Below, in pieces: positions 16,601-24,586 of a stretch of 64,000 bases of DNA (position 1 is the stretch's first letter; each line of letters opens with the position of its first letter). The notes beneath the pieces are model-generated. The model did not search any database and was not told the DNA's origin. It saw only the letters and a list, made by a program, of their open reading frames with translations. The position numbers were made by a program, and so were the translations under genes. Source of the stretch: CAMDPA01 sp964574325 (lineage in GTDB: Bacteria; Pseudomonadota; Alphaproteobacteria; Rhizobiales; Hyphomicrobiaceae); NCBI GenBank assembly GCA_964574325.1, contig CAZNMY010000022.1:1-64000 (forward strand). The letters run 5' to 3'.

Positions 16601-17682
16601 TCTCGTCCAATTTCGCGGGGCGTTACGACCTGATCGAAATGGGCGAGAACAGCTTCATCGGCGACCAGACGATATTCGGCGACGAGGATGTGCATCGCGG
16701 CTGGATGATCCTGAAGCGGGTCAAGACCGGAGACCGAGTCTTCTTCGGCAACAACTGCGTGGTCGCGCAGGGAAGCGTGATCGAGGACGACGCGCTGATC
16801 GGCGTCAAGTCACGGATGCCGGACGATCTCTACGTCAAGGCCGGCGAGACGTGGTTCGGCAGTCCTGCGATCAAGTTGCCGAACAGGCAGAAGGTCGTGC
16901 TGTCGGGCAACTGGACCTACGAGCCGCCAGCGCACATGCTGTATGGGCGATTGCTCTTCGAATCGATGCACACGTCGTTCCCGACAGCGGTGCTGATCAC
17001 CATCGCCTACATCACAGCGGACATGATCGCTATCCCCATCGATCAAGGTCACTACTGGACGGCGCTCGGCATCTTCATGGCGGCCGGCATCATCAATTCC
17101 TTCATCATGTATTTCTTCTCGATGGGCTTCAAGTGGGTGCTGATGGGCGTCTACAAGCCGATCATGAAGCCGATGTGGTCGTGGTGGGCGATGCGGACGG
17201 AGGCGGTAGCGGTGTTCTACGGCGGCCTTTCGAGCAAGGTGTTGCTCGAGTATCTGCGCGGAACACCGTTCCTGCCCTGGCTGCTTCGGCCCTACGGTAT
17301 GAAGGTCGGGAAGGGCGTCTACATCAACTCGACCGATATCACCGAGTTCGACTGCATCAGGATCGGCGATTTCTCCGCGATCAACATGCAAGCCGAGATC
17401 CAGACGCATCTCTACGAGGACCGCGTGATGAAGGTCGGTCGCATCGATATCGGCAAAGGCGTGACGGTCGGCTCAGGCACGACGATTTTGTACGATACCA
17501 AGATCGAAGACTGGGTGCAGGTCGGGCCGCTGTCGCTGCTGATGAAGGGTGAGACGCTGCCGACCAGCACGGTGTGGTCGGGATCGCCGACGCAGCCGAT
17601 GCCGGTCAATCCGCATGCGACGGTTGCGGTGAGGACCGCAAAGGCCAGCCCGGAGAAGCCACCGGCGGCGGCTGCAGAGTAG
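13618..17682 (+). CDS. Pls/PosA-family membrane non-ribosomal peptide synthetase
   Basis: A 1354-residue single-module enzyme. The adenylation domain covers about residues 25-520, with A3 motif YTSGSTGKPKG at 178-188, YGPTETT, YRTGD and the A10 lysine in LASGKVDRKAL; the thiolation domain has LGGHS with the carrier serine at 566. No standard condensation domain (HHxxxDG) or thioesterase is present. Instead three pairs of membrane helices (about 628-700, 865-935, 1120-1176) alternate with three left-handed-beta-helix, hexapeptide-acyltransferase-like domains (about 740-840, 988-1085, 1225-1325). This is the architecture of epsilon-poly-L-lysine synthetase (Pls, about 1319 residues), which polymerises a free amino acid by repeated isopeptide ligation at the membrane. 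My by-eye pocket code is D-L-E-T-V-G-T-V-V-K; the acidic residue could suit a basic amino acid. Its start is taken at MDTGIDAV; upstream codons look non-coding. Confidence 0.9.
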   Translation: MDTGIDAVQLAPVRSVVLGVELPNLLREETLADIFRASAARNPEKLALSLIGTAERLSYGELDRRSDKVAAQLALRGVRRGDFVGLWLKRSLDLHVALIGILKAGAAYIPFDAEAPADRVASCLADCGARLLVSHEGMAAETAKLTSPVEPLEALLADDRDGGAPPSAGPDDPAYAIYTSGSTGKPKGIVITHRNICHYLRAGNEALGFRESDVVLQQASVAFDLSLEEIFVPYLVGATLKVATMDTVKQTDRLPEIIEAEGITVIDTVPTLLSMFERDVPSLRVIVLGGEACPPALVERFARPGRFLFNTYGPTETTVVATYAELKPGDPVTIGKPIANYTAYVVDENMQLLAPGQTGELVVGGPGVAQGYINLPEMTAKKFVANPFDPGSKRDPVLYRTGDAVSLDPQGRFAFHGRIDDQVKIRGYRIELGEIESLIADEPGVRTAAVAVHQHPTAGETLVAHIVSGDEKFDVEGAKKALAGKVPPYMVPPVWQVHDTLPRLASGKVDRKALAVMPISMAVEQGEQEEPRTPTEAQLLAAAKSVMGLPVVNFDSDFFTDLGGHSLIAARFVSELRKNPALASIALQDMYSLRTLRKIGEALDNRAQAGKVDISFEPPPLLRRFLCGLGQMIALPFIIAIVTAQWMGLLLSSIYLVRDETPLWIEVLTLCSIYVALNMGAKIVVVVMKWLVIGRTKPGVYPMWGWYYYRLWLLSRIVHLTQHKFLQGTPLMRIYLRALGAKVGRDAIINEFEEGAIDLISFGERCSLGAKVKLANVEVVGNLVYVGRIDIGADAHIGNGCVIGHNTKLGECCELGDLTAIAPGAVVGDFERWDGTPAKKVGMIDKASLPEHPELSEKARRWQTVGYFFAYNLIMMIGLLPIFPAFYVLYNIDNWTSGDVDYVIPWHLVPLYAWPAALALVFVSMGVAIVMRWVLLPDRVQPGSYSIFSGFYFRKWMLGVMIESMLETLNSLYATLFMRNWYRLMGCKLGRGTEISSNFAGRYDLIEMGENSFIGDQTIFGDEDVHRGWMILKRVKTGDRVFFGNNCVVAQGSVIEDDALIGVKSRMPDDLYVKAGETWFGSPAIKLPNRQKVVLSGNWTYEPPAHMLYGRLLFESMHTSFPTAVLITIAYITADMIAIPIDQGHYWTALGIFMAAGIINSFIMYFFSMGFKWVLMGVYKPIMKPMWSWWAMRTEAVAVFYGGLSSKVLLEYLRGTPFLPWLLRPYGMKVGKGVYINSTDITEFDCIRIGDFSAINMQAEIQTHLYEDRVMKVGRIDIGKGVTVGSGTTILYDTKIEDWVQVGPLSLLMKGETLPTSTVWSGSPTQPMPVNPHATVAVRTAKASPEKPPAAAAE

Positions 17683-17741
17683 GCGGTCGTCAATTCGGGC
17701 CGAGTGGGGCAGTCCACACGATGGTCGCCCCACCCTCCGCG

Positions 17742-17781
17742 GTCACCCCACCCCTATCCCCTCCCCATCGCGGGGGGGGGG
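17742..17781. repeat. GC-rich hairpin repeat relative
   Basis: CCACCCCTATCCCCTCCCC is followed by ATCGCGGGGGGGGGG, a hairpin similar to the repeats at 7215 and 42204. It lies in the 129-base convergent space between the Pls-like gene and the DNA ligase and may help separate their transcripts. Confidence 0.5.
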
Positions 17782-17811
17782 ACAGGTCGTGCGAGGTTCG
17801 AGGTGCTCGGC

Positions 17812-19416
17812 TCAACTCTCGATCAAGCGTTCGAGGGTTTCGAGGCGGTCGGCTTCGGCCGGCGGCTTGTCCCAGCGAATGCGGTGGATGCGGGGAAAAC
17901 GCATGGCGATGCCGGACTTGTGGCGCGGCGAGCGCTGAATGGCGTCGAACGCCACTTCAAGGACGAGGCCGGGTGCCACGCGGCGGACGGGACCGAAGCG
18001 TTCCAGCGTGTTGTTGCGCACCCAGCGGTCGAGTTCGAGAAGCTCGGCATCGGTGAACCCGAAATAGGCTTTGCCGACGGGAACCAGCTCGTCACCGCCC
18101 GTGCGCGCGACCCAGGCGCCGAACGTGAAATCCGAATGGTAGGACGAGCGCTTGCCGGAACCGCGCTGGGCATACATCAGCACGCAATCGGCGGTGAGTG
18201 CGGCGCGCTTCCACTTGAACCAGTGGCCACGCGGCCGGCCTGCGAGATAGGGGCTTTCGCGGCGCTTCAGCATCAGGCCTTCGATGGCGTTGCCGCGCGT
18301 CGCGTTCCATGTGGCCAACATCGCGTCCTTGTCGGTCGGCGCCAGCAACGGCGACAAGTCCGTGCGGGGCGGGTGGGACGCGGCATGCCAACTTTCGAGA
18401 CGTGTGCGGCGGTCGTCGAAAGGCAACTGGCGGAGGTCCTCGTCGCCGATCATGAGGGCGTCGTAGAGGCGGACGTGGGCGGGCAATTCGGCGAGCATTC
18501 GCGCGGTGACGGCCTTGCGATTGAGCCGCTTCTGCAGATCTGAGAACGGTGCGACCTCGCCGTTGCGGACGACCAGCAATTCGCCGTCGAACACGCCTTC
18601 CGCGTTCCAGCCTTCGACGATGTCGGGGAAGGCGCGGCCGATGTCCTCGCCGGTGCGTGAGTAGAGCCGTGTCGCGCCCCGACCGCTGGCGACCTGGACG
18701 CGGATGCCGTCCCATTTCCATTCGACGGCGAACTGGCCGACGTCGAGCGCGGCCAAATCGTCCTCCTCCAGTGGATGAGACAGCATGAGCGGACGGAATA
18801 CCGGTGCGCCGGAAATGTCGGGCCGAGGCGATTTTCCAGAGAGCCAGCCGAACAGCGGGAGATAAGGCGGAGCAAGCCCGTGCCAGACCTCCTCGATGTC
18901 GTCGACGGTCGCGCCGCTGCTCGTGCGGCTCGACCATTCGGCAAGCGCGGTCTTGGCGAGCCTCGCCGAAACGCCGACGCGCGGGGCGCCGGTCAGCAGT
19001 TTGAGCAGCGCCCATCGGCCGTTGGAATCGAGCGCGTCGAGCCAAGAAGCCAAGCGCTGAGCGAGGCTGTGGCGATCGATGAGGCCGAGCTCGGCGACGA
19101 TGTCGGCGAGGCGGGGTGGTGTTCGTGGCTGCACGTCCGGTTCGGGTTCGGGCCAGAGCAGCGCGACGGTTTCGGCGGTATCGCCGACGTAGTCGCGGGA
19201 GAGGCGATAGAGTTCCGCGTCGACGCGCGGCTCGATCAATTCGGCGAGTGTGCGGCGAACGGGGAACGAGAACGGCAGGCCGTCGGTCAGGGCGGCGAGC
19301 GCCCAGCCGCGATCCGGATCCGGCGTCGCTGCGAAGTAGTCGGCGAGCAACTTGATCTTGGCGTTGCGCGCGGGGGTGTAGGCGAGGCGGTCCAAAAGTT
19401 CGGCGAAGGGGCTCAT
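17812..19416 (-). CDS. ATP-dependent DNA ligase, cisplatin/damage-response type
   Basis: A 534-residue ligase. The N-terminal helical domain (1-200) is followed by the nucleotidyltransferase domain with adenylation motif I E-W-K234-W-D-G-I-R, motif III (FDGELLV), motif IV (EGLMLKR) and motif V (WFKWKR), then an OB-fold domain ending in an R-F-P-R-I-x-R-I-R-x-D segment. It seals nicks using ATP. This subfamily is encoded with a ligase-associated exonuclease, a Lhr-like helicase and a PdeM-type phosphoesterase in many alphaproteobacteria; here the exonuclease lies just upstream on the same strand, but the other two are absent from the window. Confidence 0.93.
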   Translation of the reverse strand: MSPFAELLDRLAYTPARNAKIKLLADYFAATPDPDRGWALAALTDGLPFSFPVRRTLAELIEPRVDAELYRLSRDYVGDTAETVALLWPEPEPDVQPRTPPRLADIVAELGLIDRHSLAQRLASWLDALDSNGRWALLKLLTGAPRVGVSARLAKTALAEWSSRTSSGATVDDIEEVWHGLAPPYLPLFGWLSGKSPRPDISGAPVFRPLMLSHPLEEDDLAALDVGQFAVEWKWDGIRVQVASGRGATRLYSRTGEDIGRAFPDIVEGWNAEGVFDGELLVVRNGEVAPFSDLQKRLNRKAVTARMLAELPAHVRLYDALMIGDEDLRQLPFDDRRTRLESWHAASHPPRTDLSPLLAPTDKDAMLATWNATRGNAIEGLMLKRRESPYLAGRPRGHWFKWKRAALTADCVLMYAQRGSGKRSSYHSDFTFGAWVARTGGDELVPVGKAYFGFTDAELLELDRWVRNNTLERFGPVRRVAPGLVLEVAFDAIQRSPRHKSGIAMRFPRIHRIRWDKPPAEADRLETLERLIES

Positions 19417-19556
19417 GGGCGAGGCCGCGCGTGGCGCGAAACGGTGGACGGACCGCTTCGAAGTGGGGCACGGGTCAACGGAAAATCAAGGCGGGTCATC
19501 AGGGTTTCTAAGTGATTGTGGAGTACGCTGATCTCGTCGCTTTGCGAGGGACAGTC

Positions 19557-19973
19557 ATGAGTACGAAGTGGATTGTGGGCGGTGCAGTTGGTGCAACTCT
19601 GCTTGTCATCGGGGCGGCGGGCTCGGTCACGATTCAGAGGATGGCGCCCAGGGCGGTGCAGGACAGCGCACTTCCCGGTTTCGCGCAAAATTTCATGGCC
19701 AGCTGTCGCGGCGCGATTCGCGAGCGCAATTCCAGTCAGATCTGCAAATGCATGCTCGACGGCTTCGACGGGGCGCTGAGAACCGAGGACGAGTACCGGC
19801 TCGCAGGTGCGATCGTGAAGGCGATCGTTCAGAGCGGGCCGAACAAGGCTCGGATGCAGGCGAACTTCAATCGCGTCTCGCAAGACTTCCATGGTGCCGT
19901 ATCGATCGAGCGGAAGGCTGCAGTGCTGCGGGTCGTGAGCACCGAGGGCGTGAGCTGCGGCAAGGCGCAATGA
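19557..19973 (+). CDS. Small membrane-anchored hypothetical protein
   Basis: A 138-residue protein with an N-terminal membrane segment (residues 5-26) and a soluble domain with the cysteine motif S-C-x10-I-C-K-C-M near the middle and a final cysteine in GVSCGK. The start at MSTKW has a GCGAGGGAC ribosome binding site. It is encoded on the strand opposite to, and between, the damage-response ligase and exonuclease genes, so it interrupts a normally continuous gene pair. No family is recognised; a periplasmic orientation with disulfides is plausible. Confidence 0.7.
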   Translation: MSTKWIVGGAVGATLLVIGAAGSVTIQRMAPRAVQDSALPGFAQNFMASCRGAIRERNSSQICKCMLDGFDGALRTEDEYRLAGAIVKAIVQSGPNKARMQANFNRVSQDFHGAVSIERKAAVLRVVSTEGVSCGKAQ

Positions 19974-20038
19974 TTGCCGGCCGTCGGTTGCCGACGAAGA
20001 GGCATCTTCCTGCGCGTTGAACTCAGTCAGCGGCGGCA

Positions 20039-21049
20039 TCATTCGGCTTCGTCCTCCCGGCCGAGGAGGGCGAGAGCACGGGCGCGGCGGCCCATCAAAG
20101 TGGCGGCGCGGACGAGGGCCTCCTCGCGGCCGTGCGTGACCCAGATTTCCTCCGCGCCGGTGTCCTCGATCGTCGAGATCAACTCGGGCCAATCGACGTG
20201 ATCTGAAATGACGAGCGGCAGCTCGACGCCGCGCTGGCGGGCGCGGGCCTTCACGCGCATCCAGCCCGAGGCGAACGCCGTCACCGGATCGGGGATGCGG
20301 CGCGACCAGCGGTCGGCCAGGGCTGACGGCGGGGCGAGCACGATTTCGCCAGCGAGGCTGTCACGCGTCGTTTCGGCAACGGGTTCGAGGGGCCCCAATT
20401 CGATGCCCAGGTCGCGATAGAGGTCGCACATTCCGATCATCGCGCCATGGAGATAGATGGTGCGGTCCCAGCCTGCCTCGCGCAACAGCACGATGAGGCG
20501 TTGCGCCTTGCCGAGGCTATATGCGCCGAGAAGATGGGCGCGTTCGGGGAAGGCGGCGAGGGAAGCGAGCAGGCGGCCGATCTCGCGCGCGTCGGGCTCG
20601 TGGCGAAACACCGGCAGGGCGAACGTCGCTTCGGTGACCAGCAGATCGCATCGCACGAGCTCGAACGGTGCGGCGGTCGGGTCGCGGCGGCGCTTGTAGT
20701 CGCCGGTGACGACGGCGCGTGCGCCCTTGTACTCGATCAGCACTTGGGCGCTGCCGAGGATATGTCCGGCCGGATGCAGGGTGACGCGGACGTCGCCGAT
20801 CGTGATCGGCTCGCCCAACGCGAGAGGATGCGGCGACCGTCCGGCACCCGCTGCTCCCATCCTGAGGCGCATTACGGCGTGAGTTTCGGGCGTCGCCATC
20901 ACCTGGTCGTGGCCGGGGCGAGCGTGGTCGGAATGGCCATGCGTGATAATGGCGCGATCGACGGGGCGGCTCGGGTCGATGAAGAAGCGGCCGGGCTCGC
21001 AGAATAGGCCTTCGGGCGTCGGGTATAGCCAGGATGCGAATGCCTGCAT
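20039..21049 (-). CDS. Ligase-associated DNA exonuclease (metallo-beta-lactamase fold)
   Basis: A 336-residue MBL-fold nuclease of the beta-CASP-like type. The metal-binding motif is H37-G-H39-S-D41-H42, followed by LHPAGHILGSAQ, the VVTGDYKR metal aspartate and a late SDHVDWPEL histidine. The family is annotated as the exonuclease partner of the damage-response ATP-dependent ligase and is distantly related to mRNA 3'-end processing factors. The start is at MQAFASWLYP, where homology begins; 37 upstream codons look non-coding. The ligase gene lies 622 bases downstream on the same strand, with an opposite-strand gene between. Confidence 0.9.
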   Translation of the reverse strand: MQAFASWLYPTPEGLFCEPGRFFIDPSRPVDRAIITHGHSDHARPGHDQVMATPETHAVMRLRMGAAGAGRSPHPLALGEPITIGDVRVTLHPAGHILGSAQVLIEYKGARAVVTGDYKRRRDPTAAPFELVRCDLLVTEATFALPVFRHEPDAREIGRLLASLAAFPERAHLLGAYSLGKAQRLIVLLREAGWDRTIYLHGAMIGMCDLYRDLGIELGPLEPVAETTRDSLAGEIVLAPPSALADRWSRRIPDPVTAFASGWMRVKARARQRGVELPLVISDHVDWPELISTIEDTGAEEIWVTHGREEALVRAATLMGRRARALALLGREDEAE

Positions 21050-21168
21050 GGGGTGGAACCGGTCGATCGATCGAGATGCGTGATCGGAAGGATATGCGCG
21101 GCTGCGACGGTGGCTGCAACCTCGATGCGCCGGGGGGCGCAACCTGGGCTGCGTAGACACTCCGCAGG

Positions 21169-22020
21169 TTGGCGGCTCATCCTTCCGTGCTCAGAGAGAG
21201 CATTTGTGGTGCGTGTCGTGTTGCGTTGGTGAGTTGCGTCGTGCTCGGTCGGCTCAGTACACGTTCGGCGTTTTGTCTTCGCATCACAGCGGGTTGCATT
21301 TCTGCGCTTATTTTCCTTTGCGGCATTTCGATTTCGCCGCGGTCGCATGCGGCAGACGGTGGGCTGCCGACGCCGTTCGTTACGGGCGCACTGGAGTGGT
21401 GGTCTGGCGCCGATGCCATCCGGCATTCGTGGTCTACCTATAGTGGTGTCACCTGGGCGCCGTTCGGGAAGCTCGCCGACCATGGGGTGCGGCTGCGGGC
21501 AGCCGGCGGTTATGGCGAATATCGATATCGAGGCTGGGTCGACGGACGTAGTGAAACTATTTACGGCACGGCTGCGTTCGCGGATCTCCTCGCCGGGTAT
21601 CAGATGGGGTTGGGCGCACTCACGCTCAAGGCGTTTGCCGGCGCGACATTCGACGGTCATTTCCTGTCGGTGTACGACGAGAAAAATCCGGTCGATGCGA
21701 TCGCGACGGGGGCCAAGGGCGTGCTCGAAGGCTGGCTCAACATCACGCCCACGGCATGGGCGCAGGTCGATCTCGCCTATGCCACCGCGCACGCGAACTA
21801 CAACAGCCGTCTGCGGGTTGGGTATCGGGTGGTCGACAAGGTGTCGCTCGGGATCGAGGGCGGGCAGTTCGGCAACGAGGCCAGCGACAATCGCCGGCTG
21901 GGTGGTTTCGCGCGATACGACTGGCTCGGGGGCGAGCTGTCCGTTTCGGGGGGCGTGTCCGGGGACATCGCCGAGCCGCGCAACCCTTACGCGACGCTCG
22001 TCTATCTGACGAAATTCTGA
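21169..22020 (+). CDS. bcsS: BcsS-like cellulose biosynthesis outer-membrane protein
   Basis: A protein of up to 283 residues with an N-terminal signal segment (hydrophobic core CISALIFLCGISIS, cleavage near SHAAD) and a beta-strand-rich body with alternating aromatic and polar residues, ending in the outer-membrane-like C-terminal YLTKF. The pattern (WWSGADAIRHSWSTYSGV, GEYRYRGW, LLAGYQMGLG, RVGYRVVDKVSLGIEGG) matches BcsS, a hyphomicrobial protein linked to cellulose synthesis. No ATG is available: the first possible start is the TTG at 21169, and in-frame GTG codons at 21187, 21229 and 21241 are alternatives. No other bcs genes are in the window. Confidence 0.8.
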   Translation: MAAHPSVLRESICGACRVALVSCVVLGRLSTRSAFCLRITAGCISALIFLCGISISPRSHAADGGLPTPFVTGALEWWSGADAIRHSWSTYSGVTWAPFGKLADHGVRLRAAGGYGEYRYRGWVDGRSETIYGTAAFADLLAGYQMGLGALTLKAFAGATFDGHFLSVYDEKNPVDAIATGAKGVLEGWLNITPTAWAQVDLAYATAHANYNSRLRVGYRVVDKVSLGIEGGQFGNEASDNRRLGGFARYDWLGGELSVSGGVSGDIAEPRNPYATLVYLTKF

Positions 22021-22103
22021 CAGACTGGTCGGTCGAAAGGGCGGGCGCGCGCAGATGTGTGCATGTCATCTTCGCGTGTAGTCTGCCAATTTTTGAAAGT
22101 ACC

Positions 22104-22272
22104 CAACTGTCACATGCCTATCCCCTTGCCTCAGGCGTGAGCGCGGAAATGGCTGCGATATCAACCAAGTGGCACGTCGGCCCCATGATCTGCACCCGAC
22201 CACCTATGACGTTGGTCGGCCATGCGATTTTGAGCCAGCGCCTGAGGCAAGGGGATAGGCATGCAACTGTCA
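22104..22272. mobile_element. MITE-like element with 9-bp target-site duplication
   Basis: A 151-base element (22113-22263) has 25-base terminal inverted repeats that match perfectly (22113-22137, CATGCCTATCCCCTTGCC then TCAGGCG; and 22239-22263). It is flanked on both sides by the identical 9-mer CAACTGTCA (22104-22112 and 22264-22272), as left by a transposase that makes 9-bp duplications. It has no coding capacity, so it must have been moved by a transposase in trans. It lies between bcsS and the binding-protein gene at 22413, 150 bases before that start. Confidence 0.85.
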
Positions 22273-22357
22273 CCCCGGCACTTGTTGCCGGGACCCATTG
22301 TGCAGCAAGCTCCGAGCAAGCTCCGAGGTGGATCCCGGTGACAAGCACCGGGATGAC
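22269..22357. repeat. Extragenic palindromic repeat
   Basis: The left arm 22269-22297 and the right arm 22329-22357 are imperfect reverse complements over 29 bases (GTCA-C/T-CCCGG.. CTTGT..CCGGGA-C/T-CCA). Each arm is itself a small hairpin, and the loop carries a partial tandem duplication of GCTCCGAGCAA. The MITE-like element inserted exactly at its left edge. No second copy was seen in this window. Confidence 0.75.
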
Positions 22358-22412
22358 ATGCGATTTTGAAATCAAGCGTGAGCGCGTGGGGGTGGCAGAG
22401 ATGGGGCAAGCG

Positions 22413-23402
22413 ATGAAGGTGATCTTACGCGGATGGGCGGGTCTGGGAATGGGTCTGATCGCGATCGTCACCGCGACGTCGGCTGCCATGGCGCAGGTCG
22501 ACGTGCGGATGATCGGGTTCGGCGGGGCCAACAATCTCGTGACGTGGATCGCGATGGAGAAGGGGTTCTTCGAGAAGGAGAACCTGAAGGTCACGCTCGA
22601 TGTGACGCCGGGCTCGCGTGAGCAGATGGCGAACATGATGGCCGGCAAGTATCACTTCGCGACGACGGCCTTCGACAACCTGATCGCCTACACCGAGGGC
22701 GAAGGGCGGGACAATCTGCCGGGCTTCGATATCGTCGCGATCATGGGCGCGCACAGCGGCTTCAACAGCGTGGTCGTGCGGGCGGACATAAAATCGTATG
22801 CCGACATCAAGGGGAAGGCGCTGGCGGTCGACAGCCCGAAGTCCGGCTATGCGACGATGATGTACGAGATCATCCGCCGCAAGACGGGGATGGTGCAAGG
22901 GAAGGACTATCAGATCCTGCAAGTCGGCGGCACCGGCGCTCGGGTGAAGGCGCTCAAGGAAGGAACCGCCGTCATCGCGGCGATCTCCTCGCCGGACGAC
23001 CAACTGATGAAGGCGGCGGGATTCGGGATTCTCGGAGACGCGGCGGTGGAGATCGGTGCCTATCAGGGCAGCACGTATGCGGTGAGGCGGAGTTGGGCGA
23101 AAGCGAACGAGGCGACGGTGCTCGGCTATGTCCGCGCGACGGTGGCGGCGACGGAGTGGCTGGTCGCCAACCGCAAAGGCGCGACCGATGTCTTGCGCGC
23201 GCGGGTGAAGGGGCTCGACGAGGCGACGGCCGGGATCATCTACGACGGGCTGCTGTCACCGGGCGGCATGAACCGCAGAGGTGCGCTCAATCTCAAAGGC
23301 ATCGACACGGTGCTGGCGCTTCGGCGGCAGGCCGGCTCGAAAGTTGGCGAGCCGGCGCGGTATATCGATACGAGCTATTATCAGAAGGTGGTGGGAAAGT
23401 AG
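22413..23402 (+). CDS. NMT1/ThiY-like ABC transporter substrate-binding protein
   Basis: A 329-residue periplasmic binding protein: signal peptide (residues 1-28, cleavage near AMAQ), then the NMT1-family opening VRMIGFGGANNLVTWIAMEKGFFEKENLKV and repeated two-lobe features (GKYHFATTAFDNLIAY, DIKGKALAVDSPKSGY). Homologues bind nitrate, taurine, thiamine-precursor or aromatic ligands. An ATG four codons upstream (22401) is an alternative start; the one chosen has GGGG at a better distance. No permease or ATPase is adjacent; it converges with the cupin/EutA genes, so it could supply substrate for that pathway using transporter parts encoded elsewhere. Confidence 0.87.
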   Translation: MKVILRGWAGLGMGLIAIVTATSAAMAQVDVRMIGFGGANNLVTWIAMEKGFFEKENLKVTLDVTPGSREQMANMMAGKYHFATTAFDNLIAYTEGEGRDNLPGFDIVAIMGAHSGFNSVVVRADIKSYADIKGKALAVDSPKSGYATMMYEIIRRKTGMVQGKDYQILQVGGTGARVKALKEGTAVIAAISSPDDQLMKAAGFGILGDAAVEIGAYQGSTYAVRRSWAKANEATVLGYVRATVAATEWLVANRKGATDVLRARVKGLDEATAGIIYDGLLSPGGMNRRGALNLKGIDTVLALRRQAGSKVGEPARYIDTSYYQKVVGK

Positions 23403-23442
23403 GGGGCGGTAGCGAAGCATACCGCACCCTACGTCGTGTGCG

Positions 23443-24573
23443 TTACTCTGCCGCCCAGTCCTGCGGGGTCGGTACCCACTTCTCCATTTTCGGCGGTGCG
23501 CCGTTCTTCTTCATGGCGGCGAGCCACATACGGTGGATGCGGGGATCCTGATCCTCGTATTCGATCTGGTCGCCGCCTTCCTTGATGCTGGTGGAGACGG
23601 CACCCTTCTCGCCGGGCTTCATGCCGATCAGCGAGCGGCGCTGCGCTTCCATCATCGGGTAGCGAAGTCCGCCGACGGCCGTCGCGAGATAGCGCGCGGG
23701 CGTGGGGCCGGTGTTGAAGTGTTGGTGGAACTGGCGGTCGGCGGGCGGGAAGACGACGCCGTGGCCCCAGTCGATGCGCAGGAAGTCCTGCTGGTTCTCA
23801 TACCACAGCAGCGAGAAGCCCTGGCCCTGCACGCACATCACGTGGAAGCTCGGGCCGTGGCGGTGGCCCTTCTTGTAGGTGCCGACCGGCATTTCGGAGA
23901 TGTGAGCGTGCATCGAGCCGTCGGCCAGCACGAACATGATGTTGGTGCCGCCGGCGCCTCGGTCGCCCCAGGTCTTCAGCTCGATGGCCGAGAGGTCGGG
24001 GACGAAGTTCGTCTCCCACATGTGGTTGCCGGGCTTCACGGTGATGAGGTCGCCTTCGCCGGAGTAGTAGGACTCCTTGCCGGTGCGGTCCTCGAAATCG
24101 AAGGGGTTGTCGAAGATGAAGCGTTCGTTGTGGAACAGGTTCATCGCCATCGGCAGGTCGGTCGTGGAGACCATCAGGGCGCGTTCGCGGCCCGAGCCGT
24201 TGAAGTGGCGGTGCTTGGCGTTGAGTGGGATCGCGAACAGGCTCTTGGGGCCCCACTCGAAGCCGCGCTTGGTGCCGTCGGCCAATTCGATCTGCGTCGA
24301 GCCGGTACCTTCGAGGACGTAGATCACCTCCTCGTAGAGGTGGCGCTGCGGAGAAGTCGATTTGCCCGGAGCCAACTCGAAGAGGAACATGTTGGCGAAG
24401 TCGCCGCGGCCCTTGAGATGCACGGCGGAGGCTTTCGCGTCGACGCGCGCCCAGTGCTTCGTCTCGACCTTGAACAGGTCGATGCCGTAGTCCTCTACGA
24501 CGAGCAGGCCTTCCTTGGCGATCCAGTCGAGGTAGGGGTCCAAGCCATAGCGGGCGGTGGGGTTTGCGGACAT
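23443..24573 (-). CDS. Double-cupin protein
   Basis: A 376-residue bicupin. The first cupin (about 60-140) has the motif STSPQRHLYEEVIYVLEG and the second (about 215-300) has YKKGHRHGPSFHVMCVQG with GHGVVFPPADRQFHQHFN. The layout resembles gentisate-dioxygenase-like or other bicupin enzymes, but the substrate is unknown. The ATG at MSANPTARYG has an AAAGGAAG ribosome binding site. It lies 137 bases behind the EutA-like gene on the same strand, with a palindromic repeat in between, and is probably part of the same metabolic unit. Confidence 0.83.
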   Translation of the reverse strand: MSANPTARYGLDPYLDWIAKEGLLVVEDYGIDLFKVETKHWARVDAKASAVHLKGRGDFANMFLFELAPGKSTSPQRHLYEEVIYVLEGTGSTQIELADGTKRGFEWGPKSLFAIPLNAKHRHFNGSGRERALMVSTTDLPMAMNLFHNERFIFDNPFDFEDRTGKESYYSGEGDLITVKPGNHMWETNFVPDLSAIELKTWGDRGAGGTNIMFVLADGSMHAHISEMPVGTYKKGHRHGPSFHVMCVQGQGFSLLWYENQQDFLRIDWGHGVVFPPADRQFHQHFNTGPTPARYLATAVGGLRYPMMEAQRRSLIGMKPGEKGAVSTSIKEGGDQIEYEDQDPRIHRMWLAAMKKNGAPPKMEKWVPTPQDWAAE

Positions 24574-24586
24574 GCGACTTCCTTTC

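Noticed and set aside
13618..17682. Conventional NRPS module with condensation or thioesterase domains
   Set aside because: No HHxxxDG or GxSxG thioesterase motif; the C-terminal half is membrane helices and hexapeptide-type repeats.
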